The position numbers and the translations under genes were made by a program. Shown piece after piece: positions 1 to 11,197 of a DNA stretch of 64,000 nt (positions are counted from its first letter, which is position 1; every line of letters starts with the position of its first letter). The stretch is from assembly GCF_001411555.2 (NCBI RefSeq), contig NC_049908.1, positions 28,372,724-28,436,723 on the forward strand, in the 5' to 3' direction. This DNA comes from Juglans regia. Lineage: Eukaryota; Streptophyta; Magnoliopsida; Fagales; Juglandaceae. Under the pieces are notes generated by a model. The model was not told the DNA's origin, did not search any database, and saw only the letters and a program-made list of their open reading frames with translations.

Positions 1-299
1 TTCTTCTATATACAGTCTATTTGGTGCACGACTTGTGCACCCCAGGTGACGTGGCATTAGCACCTAAAATTATATAGAAACGCAATTCTTCTATATACTG
101 TCTATATACAGTCAATCCCCGATATGTTCGATCATCCCCAACGATTAAGGACTTACTTACATAGACTATAGTCTACGCGTCTTTAGGGAACCCAACTTCT
201 CTGATGAGAATAGGCCGCAGATAGAAGATATATTCTCTCGAAGACTTTTTAAGATGAATGTGGTAGAAGGCCTAAGTACCGGCGACTGACCAAGGCAAA

Positions 300-875
300 A
301 AGCCGAGATGGAAAGCAAACTATCACATGGAAAGCATGGTCTTGGATTCTTCCCATTTATAGTCCTCGACCAGACGTAGATCCACCATTTCTGCTAGCTC
401 CGAAGCTCCCAACGTGCGGATGTCCTTTAGTAAGGGTTTGACTTGGATGTCAAGAGTTGCCCCCTTTCCGAGCAGAAGGCCTCCATCCCCATGACCGGTT
501 CCAGAGGATGACCATGAAGCTGTAAACATCATCTTTTTTTAGGCTATTCTCGTTTTCAGGTAGTGAAGTTGGTAGCACGGTCGAAGAAAACCCCATCTTT
601 GCAAACCCAAAATTACACAGCTTGCAATTGAGGTGCTCGTCCAATATGATGTTTAAAGCCTTGATTTCGTCGTGTACGATCTGGGGGGCACATTGGTCAT
701 GCAAATATTGTAGTGCTTGCGCAAGCTGGAAGGCTATTTTCATGTGTCTTCTACACGAAAGCACAGGCCATTCCCTTTCTGTGCCATAGAGTTTTTCTTG
801 CAAGCTTCCATTTACCACATGCTCAAATACCATGCCCCTTATTCTGAACGAACTGAGGAAGGAGAGGATGTCGAA
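300..875 (-). pseudogene. Receptor-like kinase C-lobe fragment, decayed
   Basis: Minus-strand reading from about 875 down gives a protein-kinase segment from a VFEHVVNGSLQEKL hinge region, through the catalytic loop, to DDVYSFMVILW. A second frame (532 to 323) continues with GKGATLDIQ and LGASELAEMVDLRLVEDYKW, typical of the end of plant receptor-like cytoplasmic kinase domains. The catalytic HRD is HDE and the metal-binding DFG is NFG, so both catalytic aspartates are lost. A frameshift near 530 separates the two parts, and no N-lobe, signal peptide or transmembrane segment is seen. It resembles the small RLKs related to Arabidopsis At1g33260 (recalled similarity, not searched). Almost certainly a truncated pseudogene. 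Confidence 0.75.
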
Positions 876-1860
876 TTAATTGAGGAAGACTTGGAGTCGG
901 AGGACAGAGATTCACAGAACTTGGATATTGGTTATTGTTGTAAAATATTGTGCAAAACACACACCAATGATGGCAAATAAAATAAAATCAGCACAATCAA
1001 GAACAAGACGCACAATATACGTAGTTTGGCAAATTGTCTACGTCTACAGAGCTGCAAAAATCTTATCAAGCAGATGAGATTTCAATCACTCAATCTCAAC
1101 TCACACTCTCTAAAACTTTTTGCTCTCTCACATAATATGCACTCACTAGACAATTATTCTCTCTCAAAATATGCTCAAGCTCGTACAAAACAAGTCTAAC
1201 ATGATATATTTATAGCAAATGGCGTTGGAAACCCTAATCTGGCAAAATCTACGTACTTCACTCGATCGGCGTGTTGAGCGCACCTCAAGCGAACGGCCAA
1301 ATCAACATTAGCTCGAGCGAGGTGTCAAGCAAGGGTCGAGAAAACACTAAGGTTTGTGTCTCGCTCAAGCTCACTGTCGCACGAGACTCAAGCGAACTCT
1401 CGGACTTGAGCTTCACTTGAGCCCACTGTCAAGTGCACGTCGAGCCAACTTCGCTCTTAACACACTATCGAGCCAACTTTCAACAAACACATTTTTCAGT
1501 TCTAAAACCAGTTTCCACATATACTCCAACAGTTATAAGCCAGAAGATTTTGATGGCGAAGATAGTGATATTCTGGAAGAACTTCAAAAGCTGGAAAAGT
1601 TTGATATGATGAAATCAGATCGTCAAAACTCAGAGAAGTGTTACAAGGATGGTTTTCATGGTGACAGAAACTCTAAATACAAAGACTTTGGTGGAAACGA
1701 TGAAAAACAAATGGACAGAAAACCCAATTTGTCTCCCGCTCATGCCAATGCGAACCATTTCATTAATCCAGCCATGCCATGTCATTTTCGTGTGCAGTTG
1801 TGTGCGAAATCGTCTTCATGTAAATTTTTTTCAGTGGCAAAATTAATAAAGAGAAATGAA
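876..1860. other. Repeat-derived, no supported gene
   Basis: No credible gene. 990-1520 resembles retrotransposon or LTR debris, with clusters of CTCAAGC/GAGCGA-rich words. An open stretch in plus frame around 1531-1760 (acidic, with DGEDSDILEELQKLEKFD) looks like a captured or decayed exon, but I do not recognise it and no splice-linked partner is visible. Confidence 0.4.
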
Positions 1861-2042
1861 ATTTGCAGTTGTGAAGTGCGCAAGTACTGTACAATTTCTT
1901 TGAAAAAACTGAATGAATATGAGACCCACATGAAACAAATAATTATTTTTTTAATAGTGGACCCTATTTTTTTTAAAGCTATTGTGCAATATTTGTGCAC
2001 TCTACAACTATATATAGCATCTACCATTTATCACTTTCTTCT
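1851..2042. mobile_element. MITE, family B copy 1
   Basis: The two ends are imperfect inverted repeats of about 50 bp. The left arm reads GTGAAGTGCGCAAGTACTG, and the reverse complement of the right arm reads GTAGAGTGCACAAATATTGC. This symmetry explains why both strands show similar short open frames. The core has the sequence TTTTTTAATAGTGGACCC, which recurs in the copy at 27.3 kb. No coding capacity. Superfamily uncertain; a Mutator-like origin is possible because the termini of related copies begin GAGTAATG. Confidence 0.6.
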
Positions 2043-2289
2043 TAGTCTCTAATACAATATTAATTGATTAAATACTTGTTTATTAATATATAGATATAAA
2101 TAATAAATAATAAATTTTATTTCTCTATCCATTTAAATTTTTTAGATAAATGATTATCACCCATGTTATTAAAATGAGCAATGCGCACAAATTTCAAATA
2201 TACATGTTTTATATAAGGTTTTTTTATTTTTTGTAAAAAATTAGATTCAATTAATAAAGAATCATTTTTTTAATATTTTCTTAGGTATA

Positions 2290-3180
2290 GTTAGGGGTGT
2301 AACTGGTCCGGTTCAGTTTTGGACAAAATTTAGGACCGAACCGGTATGTACCGATTTTACATTTTTCAAAACCGATTACGCACCGGTTATCCTCCTAAAC
2401 CGATATCTTCGATTTTGAATCTGATCCAGTCCCCTTTTTTGGCTTTTTAAAATGTAAGTTTGTCATTAAAAATCTGTTTGTTAAAAAAAAACTGCTTAAA
2501 AAAATATGCTATGATTAATAAAAATAATGTTTACTGCACTACAATTACATATTACAATTACACAAACACAATTACAAAAATCATAATAAAACAAATACCA
2601 CCTAACACACCTCTGATCTAAGTGATCATTAGTCAAGTTGGCCCAAATCAAACACATCTCTGATTTACATGCCATAATTCATTAATCAGTTTACGTACAT
2701 GTCCCCCACATGCTTTCACTAACAATCTAACATTGCACTTTCGGATAATTTCACAGTCACAATCACAAAGTCATAATAACACAAACACAATCACAAAAAT
2801 AATCACAAAATCCTAATAATTCATATCAGGTTTCAAACATAATCACAAACATCATCTACCAGATTTCAAAGTAATTTCACAAACACAATCACAAAATCCT
2901 AATAACACAGACACAATTACAAAACCCTAATGATTCATATCAGGTTTCAAATTAATTTCAAATAACTTAAATAAGTGAAATGAAAAAAAAAAGGTAGAAA
3001 CATTACCGTAAGGAATCGACGACAGAGAGACGTGAGGGGAGGTTCGACGATGAGAGTGAGGTGAGGCCGTAAGTCCATGAGGGTTTGGTTCTTATGTGTA
3101 AACTGGAGACTTGGAAAGGAAACGACGTTGTTTTCTATCAGTATTAGTAATGGTTTGGTTCATTTTTTATTTTTTTTAAA
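2290..3180. repeat. hAT-like non-autonomous repeat with CA-rich internal repeats
   Basis: Begins with a GGGGTGTAACTGGTCCGGTT terminus, a form common at the ends of plant hAT-type non-autonomous elements. It continues into ACCGAACCGGTA words and then a degenerate array of AACACAATCACAAA units (about 2540-2960) in which TCATATCAGGTTTCAAA recurs. I could not define the right terminus or a target duplication. Confidence 0.35.
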
Positions 3181-3325
3181 TGATCATTAAAAAAAAAAAT
3201 TATGATGGTTTGGGAAAATTTATATATATTTGTAATCCATTTAATACATAGTTATAAACTATAGTGATTTAGTTATAGTAATTATTAGACTATATAATAG
3301 TATTAATATTAGATTATTAGTATTT

Positions 3326-3960
3326 TTTTTTTTTTGAGTAAATAGGTGTCAACCTTCATTAAGAGAGGACTTACAAAGTTGATTTGAAAAAAAAATCAAT
3401 TACAATCGTTAATAACTCCCCAGTACACTTTCATAACTGACATGGTCTAGTCCAGACGGTAAATCTCTAAAGACCTAAATCTTTAGAGAAAATACCCCCT
3501 CTGTCCACGACAGAGATTACAAAACCCCATACCCCGACTAAGCAGGATAGGGTGTACCAAACCCCAACAACCCCGTCAACGCGGAGGGGGGACTAATACT
3601 CCATTCAGACCAAAGTCCGACGGTACTAATTTTTTTGGATTTTTATTAACCTAGAAACTACATTACACAAAGAAAACTACAAAGAAAAAACACTGCAACA
3701 AAAGAAAAACGGAACATAGGGGCTGCTGTGGCTGTGGCGCGTGCAGTACACGCGCCACTCTGGGAAGGGAACCGCCAGTCGACCTTGGAGATCCCGGACT
3801 CACAGACTCCAGAAACGCCGCACGTGGTTTTGGCAGAGGGCTCCCAGGTGGTGCGTGGAGGCCACGCGCCGATCGACGCCGAGACTTCGAGCTGCGCGTG
3901 CGGGCTAAACGCTGAGACAGTAAATCTTTAAAAGATCTAAAGACGTTAATCGCATTTGTT
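3326..3960. repeat. Unclassified GC-rich retroelement debris
   Basis: Two T-rich starts (3326 and 3630) each lead into an ATTAA(G/C)-type boundary, like antisense tails of non-LTR elements. These are followed by GC-rich sequence that includes a small palindrome, GGCGCGTGCAGTACACGCGCC-like, near 3735. No protein domain is recognised. Low confidence on class. Confidence 0.25.
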
Positions 3961-4653
3961 TGGCATTTTAAAAGTCTGTTTTCAGAAAAATTACATTTTT
4001 AAATCAGTGTGTAGAGTATGTATAGTAAAGTACAGTTTATATAGCATAATTCGATTTAAAAGATAAATTTTAAATTTTAAATTTTACAAATTAAATATTA
4101 CCGTATAAGTTATATATGCAGATGATGTGTTCTACACACCAATTTTGATAACATAATAACTCACGTTATTGTCAAAGGTTTGTAACCTGATTGGCATAAT
4201 CATCAATCTTTAAAATAGAAGTCTGGAATTCGAAACCCTCTAAATTTAATGACACACATCATGTAAGCCTAAAGAATTTAGTATTCTTGGTGTATGATTT
4301 TAATGATTGAAGAGAATCTTGAATGCCTCAAGCACGATTATATTCTTTAAAGAATAGCGACAAATAAAATTAGAAAAATATTTTTAAAAGAACAACCGAG
4401 TAAATAAATATTGTTCCTTTAAGTAAGAAAATATGCAATGTTAAATAAAATTCATCATTTGAATTAATTTTTATTGACATGTGCTAATTACGTACTTAGA
4501 TGTTGGGTGCATTAGATGGTTATCATCCTGAGCACGAATACTTTATGAACATGATTGATTGAGGTTAGTATATAATTAATACCACTAAATTAAATTCATT
4601 TTTATATAGATTATTGATTCACATCTGACATGACTGAAAAAATGATAGAAAAT

Positions 4654-4865
4654 AGGCTTCGTTTGGAACCAAAAATCATCTCAACTCATCTCAACTCATC
4701 ATTACAACTTTTTCAAATCCCAATACAAAATATAATAAACAATTCAACTTTTTCAAATCCCAAAATAATAATAATAATAATAAATAATATTCTAACAATA
4801 TTTTATTATCTCAACTCAACTCAACTCAACTCAACTCAACTCACTTCAACATCCAAACGCAACCT
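4654..4865. mobile_element. MITE, family A (ATGAGATGAG) copy 1
   Basis: Begins AGGCTTCGTTTGGAACC and ends ATCCAAACGCAACCT, which are mutually inverted. Just inside lie CATCTCAACTC words and the internal TATTTTGTATTGG/AATATAATAAA signature shared by all copies in the window. The right half has an expanded CTCAA pentanucleotide run at about 4811-4851. Confidence 0.7.
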
Positions 4866-5779
4866 AAATATCATTACAATACAAACCCACAATTATTGTT
4901 TTTTTTTTAAATATTATTTGAGCTGATAAAAGTTATCAATAAAAGTAATCGATTAAATTATTTATTTATTTTTCTTAAGGAGTAAAAAAGTGACTATTAA
5001 TGAATTAATATTTTTTTTTATTTTTTAAAAATGTTTAAAGATATATAAAAAAATGATTGAAATAAAAGGAAAAAAATTAAAAAAATACATTTACACTTAT
5101 CGGTCAAATTTTATCGGTTGATCATTAGTCTTAATAGCATTACCCTTTTTTTTAAGTACAGTTATAAACTTATAATACAAACAATTGAATAAAAGAGAAG
5201 ATTTAACCCCTTGCAATATTTGATTTATAATTTATAATTTTAATTTTATTTTTAAATTTAATTATATTATATAAATATTTTGCTAAGTGTTATCTACACT
5301 GATTTGTACATAAAATTTCTCAAAATGAGTAACGCTACGTATAGTCTCCAAATAGGCATTGCATTATAAGTCTAGTTAATTTTATTTTTAAATTTTTTTA
5401 AAATTACAATAATATCCTTATCAAAATAATATTTTTTTCTATTTAATAAAGGATTTGCATATACAATTCTTAAATAGAGACTGTAAATAATTTTTTTTTT
5501 TTTTTTATCCATACATAGATTTGTTTAAATTATTTATTTATTTGTGAATAAGCACATCTTCAACCTTATCTCCAAAAAGATATTAAAAACAAAAAACAAA
5601 ACAAAACAAAACCTTCTATATTAATAGCAAACGTTAGTTTCTCAAGAGTTTAAACAATTTAGACATTAATAAACTATTCATTCTACAACAGCAGGAAAGT
5701 TGACCCAGTACACCAATGTAATACACCAATCATTGACGTCATAATTTATTGCCAACATTGGGTTGCATTTATCCAGCTT
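4866..5779. other. AT-rich intergenic DNA, nothing recognised
   Basis: Very AT-rich with poly-A/T runs. No open frame with protein-like composition, no RNA gene and no clear terminal repeats were seen. Confidence 0.5.
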
Positions 5780-5960
5780 TATATATTAAAATCTCATAAA
5801 CTCATATCATATAATTATTATAATTTTTTTAAATTTTTATATAAAATATAATAAATAATTTAATTTTTTTAAATATTAAAATAAAAATAATATTATAATA
5901 ATATTTTATTCAACTTTAAATTTTTATCTAAAATTATTTCATCTCATTTTACCATCAGGT
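5780..5960. mobile_element. MITE, family A copy 2 (degenerate)
   Basis: Contains the family core (AAAATATAATAAATAATTTAA, ATATTTTATTCAACTTT) and ends in TTATTTCATCTCATTTTA. Outer ends are eroded. A partial repeat of its right part, including CACATCTCTTACCCT, recurs at about 6040-6170. Confidence 0.5.
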
Positions 5961-6171
5961 TAAAATGATCACATCTCTTACCCTACCAAATTGTTACTCT
6001 TAAATTTGTAATCTTTTAAGTTATATTTTTGATCAATTTATTCAACTTTTAACTTTTATCTAAAACTATTTCATCTCATTTTACTATCAAGTTAAAATTA
6101 TCACATCTCTTACCCTGCCAAATTGCTACTCTTAAATTTGTAATCTATTAAGTTATATTTTTCATCAATTT

Positions 6172-6380
6172 AGGCCTCGTTTGTTATACAGTTCAGATGA
6201 GATCAGATGAGATGAGATGTTTTGTTGAAAGTTAAATAAAATATTATTATAATATTATTTTTATTTTAAAATTTAAAAAAGTTAAATTATTTATTATATT
6301 TTGTGTGAGAGTTTGAGAAAGTTGTAATAATTTTATAAGATGAGATGAAATGAGATAGTTTGGTTTTGTGTAACTAAACC
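6172..6380. mobile_element. MITE, family A copy 3
   Basis: Starts AGGCCTCGTTTGTTATACAG, followed by ATGAGATCAGATGAGATGAG and the common core (TTAAATTATTTATTATATTT), and ends in GATGAGATGAAATGAGATAG. It is in opposite orientation to the copy at 4.65 kb and directly abuts copy 4. Confidence 0.65.
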
Positions 6381-6383
6381 AGC

Positions 6384-6590
6384 TAGGTGCAGTTTGGATA
6401 ATGAGATGAGATGAAATAATTTTAGATGGAAGTTAAAAATTGAATAAAATATTGTTAGAATATTATTTTTTAATATTATTATTATTTTGATATTTGAAAA
6501 AGTTGAATTGTTTATTATATTTTGTATGAAATTTTGATAAAATTATAATGATGAAATGAAACTCTTATTGTATCCAAACCAAATCTTATT
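6384..6590. mobile_element. MITE, family A copy 4
   Basis: Starts GTGCAGTTTGGATAATGAG and ends GTATCCAAACCAAATCTT. The core matches copy 3. Two family members lie head-to-tail within 420 bp, suggesting nested or adjacent insertion. Confidence 0.65.
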
Positions 6591-7498
6591 CTATGAATAA
6601 GATCACGATATATTTATAATTATTTTACAACTATATCGGTATCTAGGATTAATTAGAGCATTATTATGTCTAATGGTAGGTTCATTTGATAAATTTTGTT
6701 AAGATATATCATTCACATGTATGATTAAAAAATAAAAAAGAGTAATGGTATTTGTAGCACAATCAGTGTAATATTCACGTAACATCATTGATGTGACTAT
6801 ATATTAGAGTTTATACACTTATAATTTGATTTTTGAATTTCAAATCTTTCATGGTTAATATTGACTATCACATGGTGATATTATGTGGACAATGTATAGA
6901 CGGTGGCACACACAACATTACTCAAAGAAAAAAAAGGTTATGCTCAAAATTTCAAAGAATCCAATGTAACCCCTGAAAAAAGAAAGAGAAATGCTTGGGA
7001 TCCCGAAGATTTCTCCCGAAACTTTATTTTATTATTTTATTTATTTTTACTTAATAATTAATAAAGTGTTTTTAATAATATTGTGAATTTTTTATTTTTT
7101 AAAAAATATTTATGATGATTAAAAAATAAATGAAAAAAATGAAAAGAAAAAAAAAATACATCATTCGGAATAATTTTTCGGTGACTATAGCACAACTCAA
7201 AAAGAAAACACTAACACCTTGTTTGAGGCTTAAAAAAGTGTTTAAATAGTCTTAAAAATACTTTAATACTAAAATTAAGTTGTTTGATTGACACATATTA
7301 AAATATTTTTTAATATTAAAAATGCTAAAAAGTTACTTTTTCCACGAAAAGCATCAGATTTTCCTCCAATATTCATCCGAAAATTGCGAAAGGTAGTTAC
7401 ACATTTAAAACAATTGTCAATGGCGAAAATACCAAAATAATTTTGACCTAATTACAACTTTGCCCTTATCTTATTCATAATTGTATTGCTATTACACA

Positions 7499-7968
7499 TT
7501 TGGGGGGGGGGGCTATCCCACCCAGTTCGCCTTGCCCCTCATGGAATAGGGGGTATGGGAGTGGATTGACCCCAGTGGGGCCCTGCTCTCGCCTTCTCTC
7601 CGCACACATCTCATTTTTAATGTAAAAATTTATAATTTATAATATTTATATAAATATATACAATTTGTTAAAAACTTGAATTCAACTTCAAGTTAATGGA
7701 TTGTCTTGACCTTCTATATAATGGTTCGCCTAGGAAGTCAAGACAATCCAAAATATAACTCTAATAAGTTTGTATTTTTTTTAATGTATAAATTTCAATT
7801 TATACTTTAAATTACATTGTAATTTGAGTTTAAAATATTTTTAGACTAAAAAAATTTTTAGACAATGAGTTGAACGGGGGGCGGGGTGGGGTGCAGTTTC
7901 TACCCTGCTCTTGGTAGCGGGGCAGGGTATGAAAGCTCTCCACATGCACCATGCGGGTAGCACCCCTA
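7499..7968. mobile_element. hAT-type MITE with GC-rich ends, family C copy 1
   Basis: Flanked by ATTACACA (7491-7498) and ATTACACG (7969-7976), an 8-bp target duplication with one mismatch, as expected for hAT elements. Ends are GC-rich (poly-G run of 13, and GGGGGGCGGGGTGGGGTG) around an AT-rich core. The core contains a short inverted pair, GGATTGTCTTGACC ... GTCAAGACAATCC, at 7699-7755. The copy at 56106-56572 is the same family inverted and of nearly equal length (467 against 470 bp). Confidence 0.7.
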
Positions 7969-7976
7969 ATTACACG

Positions 7977-8233
7977 TATGCATCGTTGAAGGGATTTTTT
8001 TTTCATTATACTTAATAAAACTCTATTAGATTATTTTTGTTATTATTAAATTTAATTTCTATCAAGGACATGATCTCGATCTTTAAAAAAAGTTAAAATA
8101 ATTTTTTATGTCATTTTTACCTCAAATTTTTTTTAAAAAAATTGTTTCGAAACAAATTTAACATGTTTGAAAGTCATTTAGACATATGATTCCTAAACAG
8201 TAAATAATTTTTTAATAGTAGTGCTTATTACTT
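7977..8233. other. AT-rich spacer
   Basis: No gene or recognisable element seen. Confidence 0.5.
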
Positions 8234-8408
8234 AGGCTTGGTTTGTTTTCACAAAACATATTATCTGATCTAATCATTACAATTTTTCTAAACTCTAATA
8301 CAAAATATAATAAATAATTTAATTTTTTTAAATATTAAAATAAAAATAATATTTAATAATAATATTTTATTCAACTTTTATCTCAATTGTATAATCAAAC
8401 GAGATCTT
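8234..8408. mobile_element. MITE, family A copy 5
   Basis: Begins AGGCTTGGTTTG, ends AATCAAACGAGATCTT, and carries the common core (CTAATACAAAATATAATAAA). Same orientation as copy 1, shorter. Confidence 0.6.
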
Positions 8409-9729
8409 AACCTATGCAACTATAAGCCTTAAATTAAAAGATAGATTACCCACTGCAATCCCAAACGTGCCTTAAAAATAAAATAATCGACACTTTTATG
8501 TTTTTAAATGCCACGTCATGAACCTTGGTTTAAATAAAATCATGGTTAGTTTCAAATTGAGGGAGTGATTTGACTCAAAGAAATTGTTATTTATTTATTT
8601 AATTATTAATCAGTATTAGATGTTACATTAAAAAATATGAAAGGATGATAATTATATGATTTATAAACACTATTGGTCTTATCTATGTTCAATTATCTTA
8701 ACTTTGAATCAAATTTATGGATCGAGAAGTAATGGGCCTCTCTACTTATTCATTTTTGTATATATTGCCAAACGTAGGCAATTCTTGATCCATGTTTTAG
8801 GCCCAAGGCCTTTGCATTATTTTGGAGCAAGAAAACAAGGAACATATAGGATGCGATGTCGGTTACCCAACTTGCTACCATCCATACTCAAAGCCCTACC
8901 ATGATAATTGAAACAATAATTCTTTTTATCAGTTACTATCTATCTCTACATCCCATATCTTATGAAGAAAAAAAAAATCTATCAGACGTAGGGTGTAGGG
9001 GTGAATAGTAACTGATGTATAACAAATTCCTAATTAAAATTCCAATTCCATTTTTTTTTCTTTCAGTAAAAAGTGATTCGAATAACTAGAAAGGATAAGA
9101 ATTTTGTGTCTTAGATGGTTTGAGATCTCATTTTTCATTATTCTATATCACATAAGATTGGAAAATGACTTGTATATTTTTAGATTGTGCAGTCTTTTTG
9201 AAAAAAAAAAAATGGAGCACAACTTCACACACGAGATCCACATGTTAAACTCATTTTTTTACAATAGTCTCTACTTTTTTTCAAATGGACTACGACACAC
9301 CCTAACCTAGCATTGTATTTAGCATTATTCTATGAGATTCTGTTTCAACACTCAAATTGTTGCTTTTATCAGGTGAGATAAAAAAAAAAGAATGCAACTT
9401 GGATAAATTATTTTGGTATTACTATAAATTATGGTACTAGGATGATATTTAACATGAGGGGCTTCATTAATATAGATAAACAAGACCACATGCATTATTC
9501 ATTAGCTCATAAAACTGCACTAGATGTTTCATGTTGAACATATGAACGAAATTATATACATTTGGAGAAGAAAACATTTTATTTTTGGTGAAAATTGACG
9601 GAGTTATGATGATAGGATTCACTAATTTTTTTGTTTTTTTTGTTTTTTTTGTTTTTTGTTATGGAAGAAAAAAAGATATTTGAAAAGAAGGGTCGATTTA
9701 TTTATTTTAATTATAAAGATTTCACCATT
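8409..9729. other. Intergenic, no supported gene
   Basis: Short open frames at 8656-8904 and 9104-9310 have no recognisable motif and sit in AT-rich, homopolymer-rich sequence. I treat them as chance. No RNA gene was seen. Confidence 0.5.
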
Positions 9730-9734
9730 GTTTT

Positions 9735-10168
9735 TGTTATTGACGTGTTTCACCACCACCACCTTATGATTACCTGCAACCAAAGAGTAGATGGCTTCGG
9801 GCTTTGATGGGAAGCCTACGATGCCTAAGTCAGTGACTGCAAGAATAATCCTTAACCTCAAAGAATTAGATCCATTTCACGTACTTGGATTCTCCTCTTA
9901 TATAGAGCTTTTGAATCATTCTAGTTCTTAAATGATAATAGATATATCTATTATTCAAGTTCAAACTTGGAGATGAGGGTTCAGACTTTAATGGATCATC
10001 ATTGTAACTGTTCTTATCATTTATTGCTGTTGGGTGGTTACTCAGTTGGTCTCGACAGTGGGCTGGGCCCTCTTGGTATTAATGGGCCTCTTCGGTACTG
10101 GAGCTAGAATCAAGAATAAGCGAAGGCCCAGGCCCATACTGTATTGACCGGACGGAATGCCCTCTCTA
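9735..10168 (-). repeat. 3' LTR of the Tat element
   Basis: Matches 20115-20548 throughout at equal length. On the coding strand it should begin TG and end CA; here the first dinucleotide has decayed to TA (CTA at 10166-10168 on the plus strand) while the CA end is kept at 9735. A TATA-like motif (plus-strand CTTATATA, 9897-9904) is kept in both LTRs. Confidence 0.92.
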
Positions 10169-11197
10169 GTTACCCCGTGAAGTCTCATTACACACGGTGT
10201 GGTGTGACTTGAATCTAAGCGTCATTACATTTTTCGAGGCGTGTCAGGGCGTCGTTTCATCTCCATTCCTCAGGCATGTCAACCGTCATCTCATGTACAA
10301 TCCTATTTAATGCCCCTTGGGCACTTGTTTTCCCTCCCCTTTCGAGCTTCTGTCTCTTTCGCATTTATTGCTCTTTTTCTAAGTTCTTGCTCTCTTTCTG
10401 AGTTATTGCTCTCTTTCCTTCCTCCATGGCTTATTCTTCTTCCAAAGGCAAGGGTGTAGTTTCTGCTCTTGGCCCTTCACCACCCTGCGACTCCTCTCCC
10501 CGAGTTGTCGTTGCTTCTGCGGCGTCCATTTTTGCAGGTTCTCACTGGTCTTCAACCATTACTTCTTGCAAATTGGAGAATGCTCGAAACAACTTCAACA
10601 TTCCATACTCTGTCGAAATGAGAGCTCATACTCCAAACCAGAACCGTACTCCAAAGGTATGGCCATTTCTGTTGCCCTTTATTTTGCTATCTTCACCATG
10701 GGGCTTAGATTGCCCTTCGTGCAACCAGTTCACGACGTGTTAGATGTCCTAGGGCTTGCCCCGGCTCAGTTGGTGCCTAATACCTAGAGAATTTTGATGG
10801 CTTGCTACGTTTTGTGGCGAAAGGGTACTAGAACCCGTGGGGCGATGAATACCTAGACCTAATAGCCTTTGAAAGAGCAAGATGACTTGGTTGCTTATCA
10901 TGACCTGGCAAAGGTAGAGCTTGAAGAGGCGAAGGTGGCCAAGTCTGACAATGCCACTCGCCTGGTTTCCCTAGAAAATGAGAGGCAGGAGCTAATTATA
11001 AAATTGAGTGTGGTGGAAGGCTTGAAAGTAGAGGTTGATAAGACTTTGATTGAGGTGAAAAAGGTGAAAAAAAAATCTCAAAAGTGTTGATAACGAGTAT
11101 CTTCAACTTAGCGCAGTTGTCGATTTTGCCAAAAAGAAAATCTCTATTTTTGAGAAACAAGTGTTTGAGTTAACTCTCGCCTTGGAAGAATCGCAAC

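Noticed and set aside
1354..2052. 232-residue plus-strand open frame
   Set aside because: It runs across LTR-like debris and straight through a MITE whose inverted ends explain the second half; composition is not uniform and no domain is seen.
4811..4851. Tandem CTCAA pentamers as a possible telomere-like or CRISPR-like array
   Set aside because: A simple expansion inside a MITE; not a telomere repeat, and CRISPR arrays are not expected in plant nuclear DNA.
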